A stretch of 64,000 nt of DNA from Pseudomonas sp. GD03944. GTDB taxonomy: Bacteria > Pseudomonadota > Gammaproteobacteria > Pseudomonadales > Pseudomonadaceae. The position numbers were made by a program, and so were the translations under genes. Below the pieces are notes generated by a model, which was not told the DNA's origin, ran no database searches, and saw only the letters and a list, made by a program, of their open reading frames with translations. Positions 8,506 to 17,131 of this stretch are shown here, in pieces. The stretch is taken from assembly GCF_029839275.1 (NCBI RefSeq), contig NZ_JAOCAH010000003.1, forward strand, positions 248,001 to 312,000, given 5' to 3'. Each line of letters opens with the position of its first letter. The stretch's first letter is position 1.

Positions 8506-9807
8506 TCAATCGCGGCGGTGCACCGACTTGCCGGCGGCGAAGGTTTCTTTCACCGCGCGGTCGTCGCCGAGCATGGTCAGGGCGAAGAGTTTTTCCGCCA
8601 GGGTTTCGGCCTGCTGCATGCGGTAGGCGATCAGCGGGGTGGCGGTGTAGTCGAGCACCACGAAGTCCGCGTCCTTGCCGCTTTCGAAGTTGCCCAGCTT
8701 GTCGTCCAGGTACAGCGCGTTGGCACCGCCCAGGGTCGCCAGGTACAGCGACTTGAACGGGTCGAGCTTTTGACCCTGCAGCTGCATGATCTTGTACGCC
8801 TCGTTCAATGATTGCAGCTGGCTGAAGCTGGTGCCACCGCCGACGTCGGTGCCCAGGCCGACGCGCACACCGTGCCGTTCCATGGCCTGCAGGTCGAACA
8901 GGCCGCTGCCCAGGAACAGGTTGGAGGTCGGGCAGAACGCCACCGCCGAACCGGTTTCCGCCAGGCGCTGGCACTCGTCGTCGCACAGGTGGACGCCGTG
9001 GGCGAATACGGCGCGCGGGCCGATCAGCTTGTGGTGGTCGTAGACGTCCAGGTAGCCCTTGCGCGCCGGGAACAGCTCCTTGACCCAGGCCACCTCGGCC
9101 TTGTTCTCGGAAATGTGGGTGTGCATGTACAGGTCTGGGTACTCGGCGAACAGCTTGCCGGCCAGCTCCAGTTGTTCCGGGGTGCTGGTGGGGGCGAAGC
9201 GCGGGGTCACGGCGTAGTGCAGGCGGCCCTTGCCGTGCCAGCGCTCGATCAGTTCCTTGCTTTCGGCGTAGCCGGTTTCCGGGGTGTCGGTCAGGCAGTC
9301 CGGGGCGTTGCGGTCCATCAGCACCTTGCCGGCGATCATGCGCAGGTTGAGCGCCTCGGCGGCCTCGAAAAAGGCGTCAACCGACTGCTTGTGCACGCTG
9401 CCGAACACTAGGGCGGTGGTAGTGCCGTTGCGCAGCAACTCCTTGAGGAAGATCGCGGCGACGTCACTGGCGTGGGCCTTGTCGGCGAACTGACGCTCGG
9501 TGGGGAAGGTGTAGGTGTTGAGCCAGTCCAGCAACTGCTCGCCATAAGAGGCGATCATGCCGGTCTGCGGGTAGTGGATGTGGGTGTCGATGAAGCCAGG
9601 GGTAATCAGGGCGTCGGGGTAGTGCGTGACGGCCACGTTGCCGAGGGTCGGCAGCAGTTCGGCCGCCGGGCCGACTTTCACGACCCGGCCGTCTTCGACC
9701 AGCAGCACGCCGTCCTCGAAATACTCGTAGGACGCCTCGACACCGACCACGGCGGGGTCGGCGAGGCTGTGCAGGATGGCGGCGCGATAGGCGTTGGTAG
9801 TGGTCAT
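8506..9807 (-). CDS. guaD: Guanine deaminase
   Basis: 433 aa amidohydrolase that deaminates guanine to xanthine, feeding xanthine dehydrogenase. Metal-site motifs are visible: the HxH of PGFIDTHIHYPQTG, HTHISENKAEVAW, and the Asp in GLGTDVGGGTSFSQ. Another in-frame ATG exists at 9825, but only the ATG at 9807 has a plausible purine-rich site (GACGAG) upstream, and MTTTNAYRA matches the usual start. It is followed upstream on the same strand by xdhC, so guaD is probably the last gene of an xdh-guaD unit. Confidence 0.92.
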   Translation of the reverse strand: MTTTNAYRAAILHSLADPAVVGVEASYEYFEDGVLLVEDGRVVKVGPAAELLPTLGNVAVTHYPDALITPGFIDTHIHYPQTGMIASYGEQLLDWLNTYTFPTERQFADKAHASDVAAIFLKELLRNGTTTALVFGSVHKQSVDAFFEAAEALNLRMIAGKVLMDRNAPDCLTDTPETGYAESKELIERWHGKGRLHYAVTPRFAPTSTPEQLELAGKLFAEYPDLYMHTHISENKAEVAWVKELFPARKGYLDVYDHHKLIGPRAVFAHGVHLCDDECQRLAETGSAVAFCPTSNLFLGSGLFDLQAMERHGVRVGLGTDVGGGTSFSQLQSLNEAYKIMQLQGQKLDPFKSLYLATLGGANALYLDDKLGNFESGKDADFVVLDYTATPLIAYRMQQAETLAEKLFALTMLGDDRAVKETFAAGKSVHRRD

Positions 9808-9900
9808 GGTGTTCTCGTCTGTCATCGGTGAAACGACGGGGCGTACCCCGTCAGGCGAATGGCTGTCCGGGCACTCGTCGTGCGCCGGTGGTGTTGAGGT

Positions 9901-10752
9901 TCAGGCGCCACCCTCGGCGGCGCGGGCGCGGCGGCTGTCGGGCAGCAGTCGGGCGACGCTGGATTCGCCTTTCTTCACGTCCTGGCCGAAGCTGGCGTTG
10001 TAAAGCGCCACCACTTCGCCGGCGATGGAAATGGCGATCTCCATGGGTAATTTGCCTTTCACGTCGCTCAGGCCCATGGGGCAGCGCATGCGTTGCATGA
10101 CGTCGGTGGTGAAGCCGCGGTCGCGCAGGCGGTGTTCGAACTTGACGCGCTTGGTCTTCGAGCCGATCAGCCCGTAGTAGGCGAAATCGTTGCGCTTGAG
10201 GATGGCGGCGGTCAACTCCAGGTCGAGCTGGTGGTTGTGGGTCATGACGATGAAGTAGCTGCCGGCCGGCATGTTATCGACTTCGTCGACCACTTCGTCG
10301 CTGATTATCTGTTCCACGCCTGCCGGTACCTGGGATGGGAATTCCTGCTCCCGCGAATCGATCCAGCGCACCTTGCACGGCAGGCTGGCGAGCAGCGGCA
10401 CCAGGGCACGGCCGACATGGCCGGCACCGAATACGGCGATCTGCGCCTGGGGCTGGCCCATGGGCTCGAACAGCAGCACGGTGGCACCGCCGCAGCACTG
10501 GCCGAGGCTGGCGCCCAGGCTGAAGCGCTCCAGACGGGTGTCCTGGCTGCGGGCAGCGAGCATTTCGCGAGCCAGCTCCATGGCCTTGTATTCCAGGTGG
10601 CCACCGCCGATGGTCTCGAAGATGCGTTCGGCGGTGACGACCATTTTCGAGCCGGCATTGCGCGGGGTCGAGCCGCGTTCTTCGATGATGGTCACCAGCA
10701 CGCAGGGTTCACCCTGTTGCTGCAGGTCGGCGAGGGCGCTGATCCAGCTCAT
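9901..10752 (-). CDS. xdhC: Xanthine dehydrogenase accessory protein (molybdenum cofactor insertion)
   Basis: 283 aa from the ATG at 10752. XdhC binds and sulfurates the molybdenum cofactor and delivers it to XdhB; it is not part of the final enzyme. The N-terminal CVLVTIIEERGSTPRNAGSKM motif and IGGGHLEYKA near 50 are typical. The C-terminal Rossmann-like part begins at IAVFGAGHVGRALVPLL and includes YFIVMTHNHQLD and YYGLIGSKTKR. Located directly downstream of xdhB. Confidence 0.92.
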   Translation of the reverse strand: MSWISALADLQQQGEPCVLVTIIEERGSTPRNAGSKMVVTAERIFETIGGGHLEYKAMELAREMLAARSQDTRLERFSLGASLGQCCGGATVLLFEPMGQPQAQIAVFGAGHVGRALVPLLASLPCKVRWIDSREQEFPSQVPAGVEQIISDEVVDEVDNMPAGSYFIVMTHNHQLDLELTAAILKRNDFAYYGLIGSKTKRVKFEHRLRDRGFTTDVMQRMRCPMGLSDVKGKLPMEIAISIAGEVVALYNASFGQDVKKGESSVARLLPDSRRARAAEGGA

Positions 10753-10907
10753 TTGCTCAACCTCCAGGAAGGCGTGGTCTGGCCCGGGCGCGGCAGGCGC
10801 CAGTTGCTCGGCGACGGTTCGAGAATCGGCGCCGGCAGCGGACGGGCGGGTTGGCTGTTGGGTTCGGCGTGTTTTGTCATTGTTGTACACCGTGGTTTTT
10901 TGGGGGG

Positions 10908-10986
10908 GTAGGGTGGGCCGGGCGGCGCTCCGCTTCAGCCCACCAATACACCCCCGTTGATGTTGGTGGGCTGAAGCCCACCCTAC
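10908..10986. repeat. Nested inverted repeat overlapping the xdhB stop codon
   Basis: Inner arms CTTCAGCCCACCAA (10933-10946) and TTGGTGGGCTGAAG (10963-10976) are exact reverse complements. Outer arms GTAGGGTGGGC (10908-10918) and GCCCACCCTAC (10976-10986) are also exact. The right outer arm contains the TAG stop of xdhB (10983-10985). It lies in the xdhB-xdhC gap and may limit read-through or stabilise the upstream mRNA. Confidence 0.8.
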
Positions 10987-13379
10987 GCTCCGGCCGTTTC
11001 CATTTCGACGGCGCTTGCTCTGGCTTTTTTCAACTTGCGCATCTGCTCCACGCCCCACAGCACGCGCTCCGGAGTGGCCGGGGCGTCGATCACCGGTTGT
11101 ACCCGGTAATCCCCGAGGCTGGCGACGGCGTCCTTGATCGCGCACCACACGGCGATGCCGAGCATGAACGGCGGCTCGCCCACGGCCTTGGAGTGGAACA
11201 CCGTGTCTTCCGGGTTCTTGCGGTTCTCCACCAGTTTGACCCGCAGGTCCAGCGGCATGTCGGCGATGGCAGGAATCTTGTAGCTGGCCGGGCCGTTGGT
11301 CATCAGCTTGCCCTTGGCGTTCCACACCAGTTCTTCCATGGTCAGCCAGCCCATGCCCTGGACGAAGGCGCCTTCCACCTGGCCGATGTCGATGGCCGGG
11401 TTCAGGGAGTCGCCGACGTCATGCAGGATGTCGGTGCGCAGCATCTTGTACTCGCCGGTCAGGGTGTCGACGATCACCTCGGAGCAGGCGGCGCCGTAGG
11501 CGAAGTAGTAGAACGGACGGCCGGCGGCCTTCTCCCGGTCGTAGAAGATCTTCGGCGTGCGGTAGAAACCGGTGCTGGAGAGCGACACCTGGGCGAAGTA
11601 GGCCTTCTGGATCAGTTCCTCGAACGCCAGGAAGTGGTCGCGCACGCGCACCTGGCCATTGCGGAACTCGATGTCTTCCGGGGTGACCTTGTATTCGCGC
11701 ACCAGGAAGTCCACCAGTCGCTGCCGGATGGTTTCGGCGGCGTTCTTGGCGGCCATGCCATTGAGGTCGGTGCCGCTGCTGGCCGCGGTGGGCGAGGTGT
11801 TCGGCACCTTGTCGGTGTTGGTGGCGGTGATCTGGATACGCCCGATGTCGACCTGGAACACTTCGGCGACGATCTGCGCGACCTTGGTGTTCAGGCCCTG
11901 GCCCATCTCGGTGCCGCCGTGGTTCAGGTGGATCGAACCGTCGGTGTAGATGTGGACCAGCGCGCCGGCCTGGTTGAGGAAGGTGGCGGTGAAGCTGATG
12001 CCGAACTTGACCGGGGTCAGCGCCAGGCCCTTTTTCAGCACCGGGCTGTTGGCGTTGAACGCGCGGATTTCCTCGCGGCGCTTGGCGTAGTCGCTGGTCT
12101 GTTCCAGGTCGGCGGTCATCTCGGCCAGCAGGTTGTGCTCCACCGTCTGGTGGTAGTGGGTGACGTTGCGCTCTTCCTTGCCGTAGTAGTTCAGCTTGCG
12201 CACCTCCAGCGGGTCCTTGCCCAGGTTGCGCGCGATGTGGTCCATGATCTGCTCGATGGCGACCATGCCCTGGGGCCCGCCGAATCCGCGGTAGGCGGTG
12301 TTCGACGCGGTGTTGGTCTTGCAGCGATGGCCGTTGATGGTGGCGTTGCCGAGGAAGTAGGCGTTGTCGGAGTGGAACATCGCCCGGTCGACGATAGAGC
12401 CGGACAGATCGGGCGAGTAGCCGCAGTTGCCGGCCAGCTCGATCTGCACGCCGTGCAGCAGGCCGTCGTCGTCGTAGCCGACGTCGTATTCGACGTAGAA
12501 GGGGTGGCGCTTGCCGGTGATCTGCATGTCCTCGACGCGCGGCAGGCGCATCTTGGTCGGGCGACCGGTGAGGTGCGCGATCACCGCGCACAGGCACGCC
12601 GGGCCGGCGGCCTGGGTTTCCTTGCCGCCGAAGCCACCGCCCATGCGGCGCATGTCGATGACGATCTTGTGCATGGGCACGCCCAGCACTTCGGCCACCA
12701 GCTTCTGCACTTCGGTGGCGTTCTGCGTGGAGGTGTAGACGATCATGCCGCCGTCTTCGGTGGGCATCACCGAAGAAATCTGGGTTTCCAGGTAGAAGTG
12801 CTCCTGGCCGCCGATGTTCAGCGTGCCTTGCACACGGTGCGGAGCGTTGGCCAGTGCGGACGCCGAGTCACCGATGCGGTGCTGGTGGCTGTCGAGCACG
12901 AAGTGCTTCTTGTGCAGGGCGTCGACCACGTCGAGCACCGGTTCCAGGTCTTCGTATTCGATGATCGCTGCCATGGCCGCCTTGCGCGCGGTCTCCAGGC
13001 TGTCGGCACCCACGGCGATCACCACCTGGCCGACGTACTCCACCTTGCCGTCCGCCAGCAGCGGGTCGCCGGCCACCACCGGGCCGATGTCCAACTGGCC
13101 GGGCACGTCCTCGGCGGTGATGGCGATGGCCACCCCGGGAATCGCGTAGCAGGGCGTGGTGTCGATGCGCACGATGCGGGCATGGGCGCGGTCACTCATG
13201 CGCGCATAAACGTGCAGCTGGTTGGGGAATTCCAGGCGGTCATCCACGTACACCGCTTCGCCGGCCACGTGTTTCTCGGCGCTCTCGTGCTTGACGCTGC
13301 GGCCGACGCCCGTGGTGATGCCGGCGCGGAACAGCTCGGCCAGTTCTGCCTGGGTTTTCGGGGCGTGGTGGTTAGACAT
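10983..13379 (-). CDS. xdhB: Xanthine dehydrogenase, molybdopterin-binding subunit
   Basis: 798 aa, normal for bacterial XdhB. It oxidises hypoxanthine and xanthine to urate, passing electrons to the XdhA FeS/FAD subunit. The N-terminal a/b-hammerhead region includes VGRSVKHESAEKHVAGEAVYVDD; Mo-site elements are MRRMGGGFGGKETQ near 221 and AYRGFGGPQG near 360. The catalytic Glu is expected in AVGEPPFML near 735. It overlaps xdhA by eight bases, indicating coupled translation. Confidence 0.95.
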   Translation of the reverse strand: MSNHHAPKTQAELAELFRAGITTGVGRSVKHESAEKHVAGEAVYVDDRLEFPNQLHVYARMSDRAHARIVRIDTTPCYAIPGVAIAITAEDVPGQLDIGPVVAGDPLLADGKVEYVGQVVIAVGADSLETARKAAMAAIIEYEDLEPVLDVVDALHKKHFVLDSHQHRIGDSASALANAPHRVQGTLNIGGQEHFYLETQISSVMPTEDGGMIVYTSTQNATEVQKLVAEVLGVPMHKIVIDMRRMGGGFGGKETQAAGPACLCAVIAHLTGRPTKMRLPRVEDMQITGKRHPFYVEYDVGYDDDGLLHGVQIELAGNCGYSPDLSGSIVDRAMFHSDNAYFLGNATINGHRCKTNTASNTAYRGFGGPQGMVAIEQIMDHIARNLGKDPLEVRKLNYYGKEERNVTHYHQTVEHNLLAEMTADLEQTSDYAKRREEIRAFNANSPVLKKGLALTPVKFGISFTATFLNQAGALVHIYTDGSIHLNHGGTEMGQGLNTKVAQIVAEVFQVDIGRIQITATNTDKVPNTSPTAASSGTDLNGMAAKNAAETIRQRLVDFLVREYKVTPEDIEFRNGQVRVRDHFLAFEELIQKAYFAQVSLSSTGFYRTPKIFYDREKAAGRPFYYFAYGAACSEVIVDTLTGEYKMLRTDILHDVGDSLNPAIDIGQVEGAFVQGMGWLTMEELVWNAKGKLMTNGPASYKIPAIADMPLDLRVKLVENRKNPEDTVFHSKAVGEPPFMLGIAVWCAIKDAVASLGDYRVQPVIDAPATPERVLWGVEQMRKLKKARASAVEMETAGA

Positions 13380-14829
13380 AGGCGGTCACCCGGGTTTCGA
13401 CTTCGGGAGCTTGCAGCTCGAGGAAAAATTTACGCAGCAGGTTCTGCGCGGTGAGCAGGCGGTATTCCTTGCTGGCGCGGAAATCGCTCAAGGGAGTGAA
13501 GTCCTCGGCCAGGGCGTCACAGGCGCTTTCGATCACGCCCGGGTACCAGGCGGCGCCCTCGAGCACGGCTTCGCAGGCGGCGGCGCGTTTGGGAATGCCG
13601 GCCATGCCGCCGAAGGCGACGCGGGCTCTCTGCACGGTGCCGTTCTCGATCACCAGGTTGAATGCGGCGCAGACGGCGGAGATGTCGTCGTCCAGGCGCT
13701 TGGATACCTTGTAGGCACGGAACGCCTGGTTGCCCTGGGCGCGGGGCACGATGATCTTCTCGATGAATTCGGCGTCCTGGCGGGCGGTGACCTTGTAGTC
13801 CAGGAAGTAATCCTCCAGGGCCAGGGTGCGGGTCACGCTGCCCTTGCGCAGGACGATCTGCGCACCGAGGGCGATCAGCAGCGGCGGGGCATCGCCGATC
13901 GGCGAGGCGTTGCCGATGTTGCCGCCCAGGGTGCCCTGGTTGCGGATCTGCAGGGAGGCGAAGCGGTGCAGCAGCTCGCCGAAATCCGGGTATTCCTTGG
14001 CCAGCACGCTGTAGCAGTCGCTCAGGGCGGTGGCGGCGCCGATCTCGATGGTGTCGGCGGTGACTTCGACACGCTTCATCGATTCGATGTGGCCGACGTA
14101 GATCATCACCGGCAGCTCGCGGTGGAACTGGGTCACTTCCAGGGCCAGGTCGGTGCCACCGGCGAGCAGCCGGGCTTCGGGGTTGGCCACATAGATGTCG
14201 GCCAGGTCGGCCACGGTCAGCGGCACCAGGCAGCGCTTGTCGCCGCTGTTGAGTTCGGCGGTTTCACGCGGGGCGATGGCTTTCAGCTGGGCGACGGTGT
14301 CGGCTTCGGCGGCGTCGAACTGGTCGGGTTGCTGTTGGCAGCACGCCTGTTGCGCGGCGTCGATGATCGGCCGGTAGCCGGTGCAGCGGCACAGGTTGCC
14401 AGCCAGGGCCTCCATGGTCGCGGCCTTGTCGAAACCGCCGACGCCCGGGGTAGCCGCCTGGTTCTTCTGCAGGGCGAACAGCGACATGACGAAGCCCGGG
14501 GTGCAGAAGCCGCACTGCGAGCCGTGGCAGTCGACCATGGCCTGCTGCACGCTGTGCAGTTTGCCCTGGTGCTTGAGGTCTTCGACGGTAATGAGTTGCT
14601 TGCCGTGCAGCGACGACACGAAGGTCAGGCAAGAGTTGAGGGTGCGGTAGCGGATGCTGTCGCCCTCCAGCTCACCGACCACCACGGTGCATGCACCGCA
14701 GTCGCCCGAGGCGCAGCCTTCTTTGGTACCGGGTTTGCCGACGTGCTCACGCAGGTAGTTGAGCACGGTGACGTTAGGGTCGAGGCGCTGCTCGGTACGC
14801 AGCTCCCGGTTGAGTAAAAACTGGATCAA
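13372..14829 (-). CDS. xdhA: Xanthine dehydrogenase small subunit (2x[2Fe-2S], FAD)
   Basis: 485 aa. N-terminal plant-type ferredoxin domain with the CASGDCGAC cluster motif near 39; second all-helical [2Fe-2S] domain with CGFCTPGF and CRCTGYRP between about 105 and 155. The FAD domain begins near 200 with LLAGGTDLALEV and contains GNIGNASPIGDAPP. The start codon is TTG at 14829: a strong GGAGGT site lies five bases upstream and MIQFLLNREL is the conserved N-terminus. First gene of the xdhABC-guaD unit. Confidence 0.94.
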   Translation of the reverse strand: MIQFLLNRELRTEQRLDPNVTVLNYLREHVGKPGTKEGCASGDCGACTVVVGELEGDSIRYRTLNSCLTFVSSLHGKQLITVEDLKHQGKLHSVQQAMVDCHGSQCGFCTPGFVMSLFALQKNQAATPGVGGFDKAATMEALAGNLCRCTGYRPIIDAAQQACCQQQPDQFDAAEADTVAQLKAIAPRETAELNSGDKRCLVPLTVADLADIYVANPEARLLAGGTDLALEVTQFHRELPVMIYVGHIESMKRVEVTADTIEIGAATALSDCYSVLAKEYPDFGELLHRFASLQIRNQGTLGGNIGNASPIGDAPPLLIALGAQIVLRKGSVTRTLALEDYFLDYKVTARQDAEFIEKIIVPRAQGNQAFRAYKVSKRLDDDISAVCAAFNLVIENGTVQRARVAFGGMAGIPKRAAACEAVLEGAAWYPGVIESACDALAEDFTPLSDFRASKEYRLLTAQNLLRKFFLELQAPEVETRVTAYV

Positions 14830-14927
14830 GGACGACCTCCAGGCATTTTATTGTTCTAGATCGGCGGTACGGACTCGCGCAGGCAAGGGCCCGGTGTCAG
14901 CTGCCATGGGGCCAATCTAGGAGTTTC

Positions 14928-14964
14928 TGACTTTTGGGTCAACAAATATTTGACCTCTTGGTCA
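14928..14964. promoter_or_regulatory. Paired TGAC-N6-GTCA sites upstream of xdhA
   Basis: TGACTTTTGGGTCA (14928-14941) and TGACCTCTTGGTCA (14951-14964) are 23 bp apart. Between them GGTCAA and TTGACC form a further inverted repeat around an AT core. The block is about 100-135 bp upstream of xdhA. It resembles a two-site operator; the regulator is unknown, though a related site lies in front of the purine permease. Confidence 0.45.
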
Positions 14965-15057
14965 GGAGCTTTCATGCGATCCGGTTATGAGCGGGAGGCA
15001 AGCGGGTTTTGTGCCAGAGACGACGCCACCGGGCGGGCTGCCGCTGCACCGACCACG

Positions 15058-15090
15058 AAAAAGCCCCGGGACCTGCGCCTCCGGGGCTTT
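15058..15090 (-). terminator. Rho-independent terminator of alkB
   Basis: On the minus strand AAGCCCCGGAG...TCCCGGGGCTTTTTC forms a GC-rich stem followed by five T residues, about 20 bp past the alkB stop. Confidence 0.8.
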
Positions 15091-15108
15091 GCGTGTAACG
15101 CGGGGGAT

Positions 15109-16245
15109 TCAGTGGCTGAGCTGGGTGTCGGTCAACTGGTGCTCTTCACCGGCGTAGTAAGCGCGCACGCGCGGGTCCATCACGGCGCGCCACAGGGGCG
15201 GAAACAGGGCAAGCACGATCATCCCGGCATAGCCGTTGGGCAGTTGCGGGCTGTCATCGAAGTGGCGCAGCACCTGGTAGCGGCGCTTGGCGTAGGCGTG
15301 GTGGTCAGAGTGGCGCTGCAGGTGGAAGAGGAACAGGTTGGTCAGCAGGAAGTTGCTGTTCCAGGAGTGGGTCGGGTTGGTGCGTTCGTAGCGGCCGTCG
15401 TCCTGTTTGCGCCGGTGCAGGCCGTAGTGCTCGACGTAGTTGACGATCTCCAGCAGGGTCGCGGCCATGAACGCCTGGCCGAGGAAGAACAGCGCGCCCA
15501 GCCAGCCGAAGGCCCAGGTGAAACCGAGCAGGAACAGGGCGCTGATGGCGTACCACCACACCAGTTCGTTGCGCCAGTGCAGGGCGGGCAGGCCCTTGCG
15601 GGCCAGGCGCTGGCGCTCCAGGGCCCAGGCGTTGAGGAAGTTGTGCTTGTAGGCGTGGGGCAGGAAGGCATAGAGGCTCTGCCCGTAGCGCGACGAGGAG
15701 GCGTCTTCCGGTGTCGAGACATGCACATGGTGGCCGCGCACGTGCTCGACCTTGAATCCCGCGTAGCACACGGCCGCCAGCAACAGGCCGCCGGCGTTCT
15801 GCTCCAGTGGCGGGTCCTTGTGGATCAGCTCATGGGACACGGTGATACCGATGGCCCCCATGACCGTGCCCACCGAGAGCACCCAGCCCAGCTGGCCGAC
15901 CCAGTTCCAGGCCTCATGGCTGACGAACGCCCAGCCCGACCACGCCAGCATGCCGATCAGGAACGGCACCGTCGCCAGGCTCAGCAGGCGGTAATAGCCC
16001 TGGTCGGTCATGACCGGCACGTCCTGCTGCTCGTCGGGGTTGGCCGGGTCACGGCCGACGACGAAGTCGAGGAGGGGGATCAGGCCGAACACCACGCTGA
16101 TCACCAGCCAGGGCCAGGCATTGGGGTAGTCGCTGCCCAGGGACCAGTAAAAGCTCAGCGGGATGCCCAGCACCGGGACCAGCCAGATCCAGTAGCCGGC
16201 TTTTTTCAGGGCGATCATCCAGGCGGAAGGCAGTCGTTCGAACAT
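15109..16245 (-). CDS. alkB: Alkane 1-monooxygenase (integral-membrane, AlkB type)
   Basis: 378 aa from the ATG at 16245, which has a GGAG site six bases upstream. The non-haem di-iron enzyme hydroxylates medium- to long-chain n-alkanes at the terminal carbon in the inner membrane, using rubredoxin as electron donor. All diagnostic His motifs are present: HELIH (138-142), EHVRGHH (167-173), LQRHSDHH (309-316), and the AlkB signature NYVEHYGL (269-276). Six hydrophobic segments are visible. It is divergent from a GntR gene with a palindrome between them. No rubredoxin gene is in the window. Confidence 0.94.
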   Translation of the reverse strand: MFERLPSAWMIALKKAGYWIWLVPVLGIPLSFYWSLGSDYPNAWPWLVISVVFGLIPLLDFVVGRDPANPDEQQDVPVMTDQGYYRLLSLATVPFLIGMLAWSGWAFVSHEAWNWVGQLGWVLSVGTVMGAIGITVSHELIHKDPPLEQNAGGLLLAAVCYAGFKVEHVRGHHVHVSTPEDASSSRYGQSLYAFLPHAYKHNFLNAWALERQRLARKGLPALHWRNELVWWYAISALFLLGFTWAFGWLGALFFLGQAFMAATLLEIVNYVEHYGLHRRKQDDGRYERTNPTHSWNSNFLLTNLFLFHLQRHSDHHAYAKRRYQVLRHFDDSPQLPNGYAGMIVLALFPPLWRAVMDPRVRAYYAGEEHQLTDTQLSH

Positions 16246-16370
16246 GGGGGCTCCGTCAGGTGGTTTCGGCAAGAAGGCGTGCTGAAAGTTGTAGGACAAT
16301 CATCCGCCCCGATGCCCCATCCGATGCCTATCTTTTGCTCTGAAAGCCCCGCATGGCTGCGCTTGGCGCG

Positions 16371-16387
16371 GTAACACCCTGTGTTAC
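16371..16387. promoter_or_regulatory. Candidate operator between alkB and gntR
   Basis: GTAACACCCTGTGTTAC is a perfect 7-3-7 palindrome, 126 bp upstream of alkB and 84 bp upstream of the divergent gntR. The GT..AC end bases and the position make it a good candidate for the binding site of that GntR protein, which could then control alkB and itself. Confidence 0.6.
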
Positions 16388-16471
16388 ACTCGCCGCCGTG
16401 TCTGCACGCCCTGCGCCTGCCCCGGGCAGGCCAGACCCGCCAGACCCTTGCGCCACTCTCCAAGGAATATC

Positions 16472-17131
16472 ATGACGTTCAAGGCACCGGACAGCCTCGC
16501 CGAGCAGATCGCTCATCACCTCGCGGAACGCATCATTCGTGGCGAATTGAAGGAACGCGAGCGTATCCAGGAACAGAAAGTCACCCAGGCGCTGAATGTC
16601 AGTCGCGGGTCGGTGCGCGAAGCGCTGCTGATGCTGGAGCGCCGGCACCTGATCGTGATCCTGCCGCACCGCGGTGCCCAGGTCACCGAGCTGACCCCGC
16701 ACAACGTCAAGAGCCTGTATGCGCTGGTGGTGGAACTCTACATCCTGCTGGCGCGTTCCGTGGCCGACGGCTGGCAGGTCGAGGCGGACCTGGCGCCGTT
16801 CCTGGCGATCCAGCGTTCGCTGATGGACGCCTTGCAGCGCGAAGACATCAATGATTTTGTCGAGCGCAGCTTCGATGTGATGCGCGCGGCCTTTCCGTTC
16901 TCCAACAACCCCTATCTGCAGGAAACCCTGGAGAACCTGCTGCCGGCCATCAGCCGCACCTACCACCTGGCGCTGGAGCGGCGCAAAGGCGAGATGGGGC
17001 AGTTCGTTAACACCTTTGCCGGGCTGCTGCAGGCGATCATCGCCCGTGACCACGAGCAGGCGCGGGTGGTGCTGACGGCATACAGTCAACACAATTGCCA
17101 GTTGGTCCTGGCAACACTGGCAGAACGTTAA
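16472..17131 (+). CDS. GntR-family (FCD domain) transcriptional regulator
   Basis: 219 aa from the ATG at 16472, preceded by AAGGAATATC. Winged-helix domain at about 10-75 (AEQIAHHLAERIIRGELKERERIQEQKVTQALNVSRGSVREALLMLERRHLI), followed by a helical effector domain from about 85. The metal-site histidine pattern of the FCD domain is less obvious than in the regulator at 7323. Divergent from alkB, which it probably regulates. Its TAA stop is built in part by the terminal base of the repeat element that follows. Confidence 0.85.
   Translation: MTFKAPDSLAEQIAHHLAERIIRGELKERERIQEQKVTQALNVSRGSVREALLMLERRHLIVILPHRGAQVTELTPHNVKSLYALVVELYILLARSVADGWQVEADLAPFLAIQRSLMDALQREDINDFVERSFDVMRAAFPFSNNPYLQETLENLLPAISRTYHLALERRKGEMGQFVNTFAGLLQAIIARDHEQARVVLTAYSQHNCQLVLATLAER

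Noticed and set aside
10880..10892. TTGTTGTACACC as a fifth GntR operator upstream of xdhC
   Set aside because: It carries an extra base between the half sites and loses the second half; not comparable with the four exact copies.
10851..13454. 867-codon open frame antisense to xdhB/xdhC
   Set aside because: Mirror of the high-GC coding strand; composition rich in Gly, Val, His and Asp without any motif, while the opposite strand encodes clear XdhB and XdhC.
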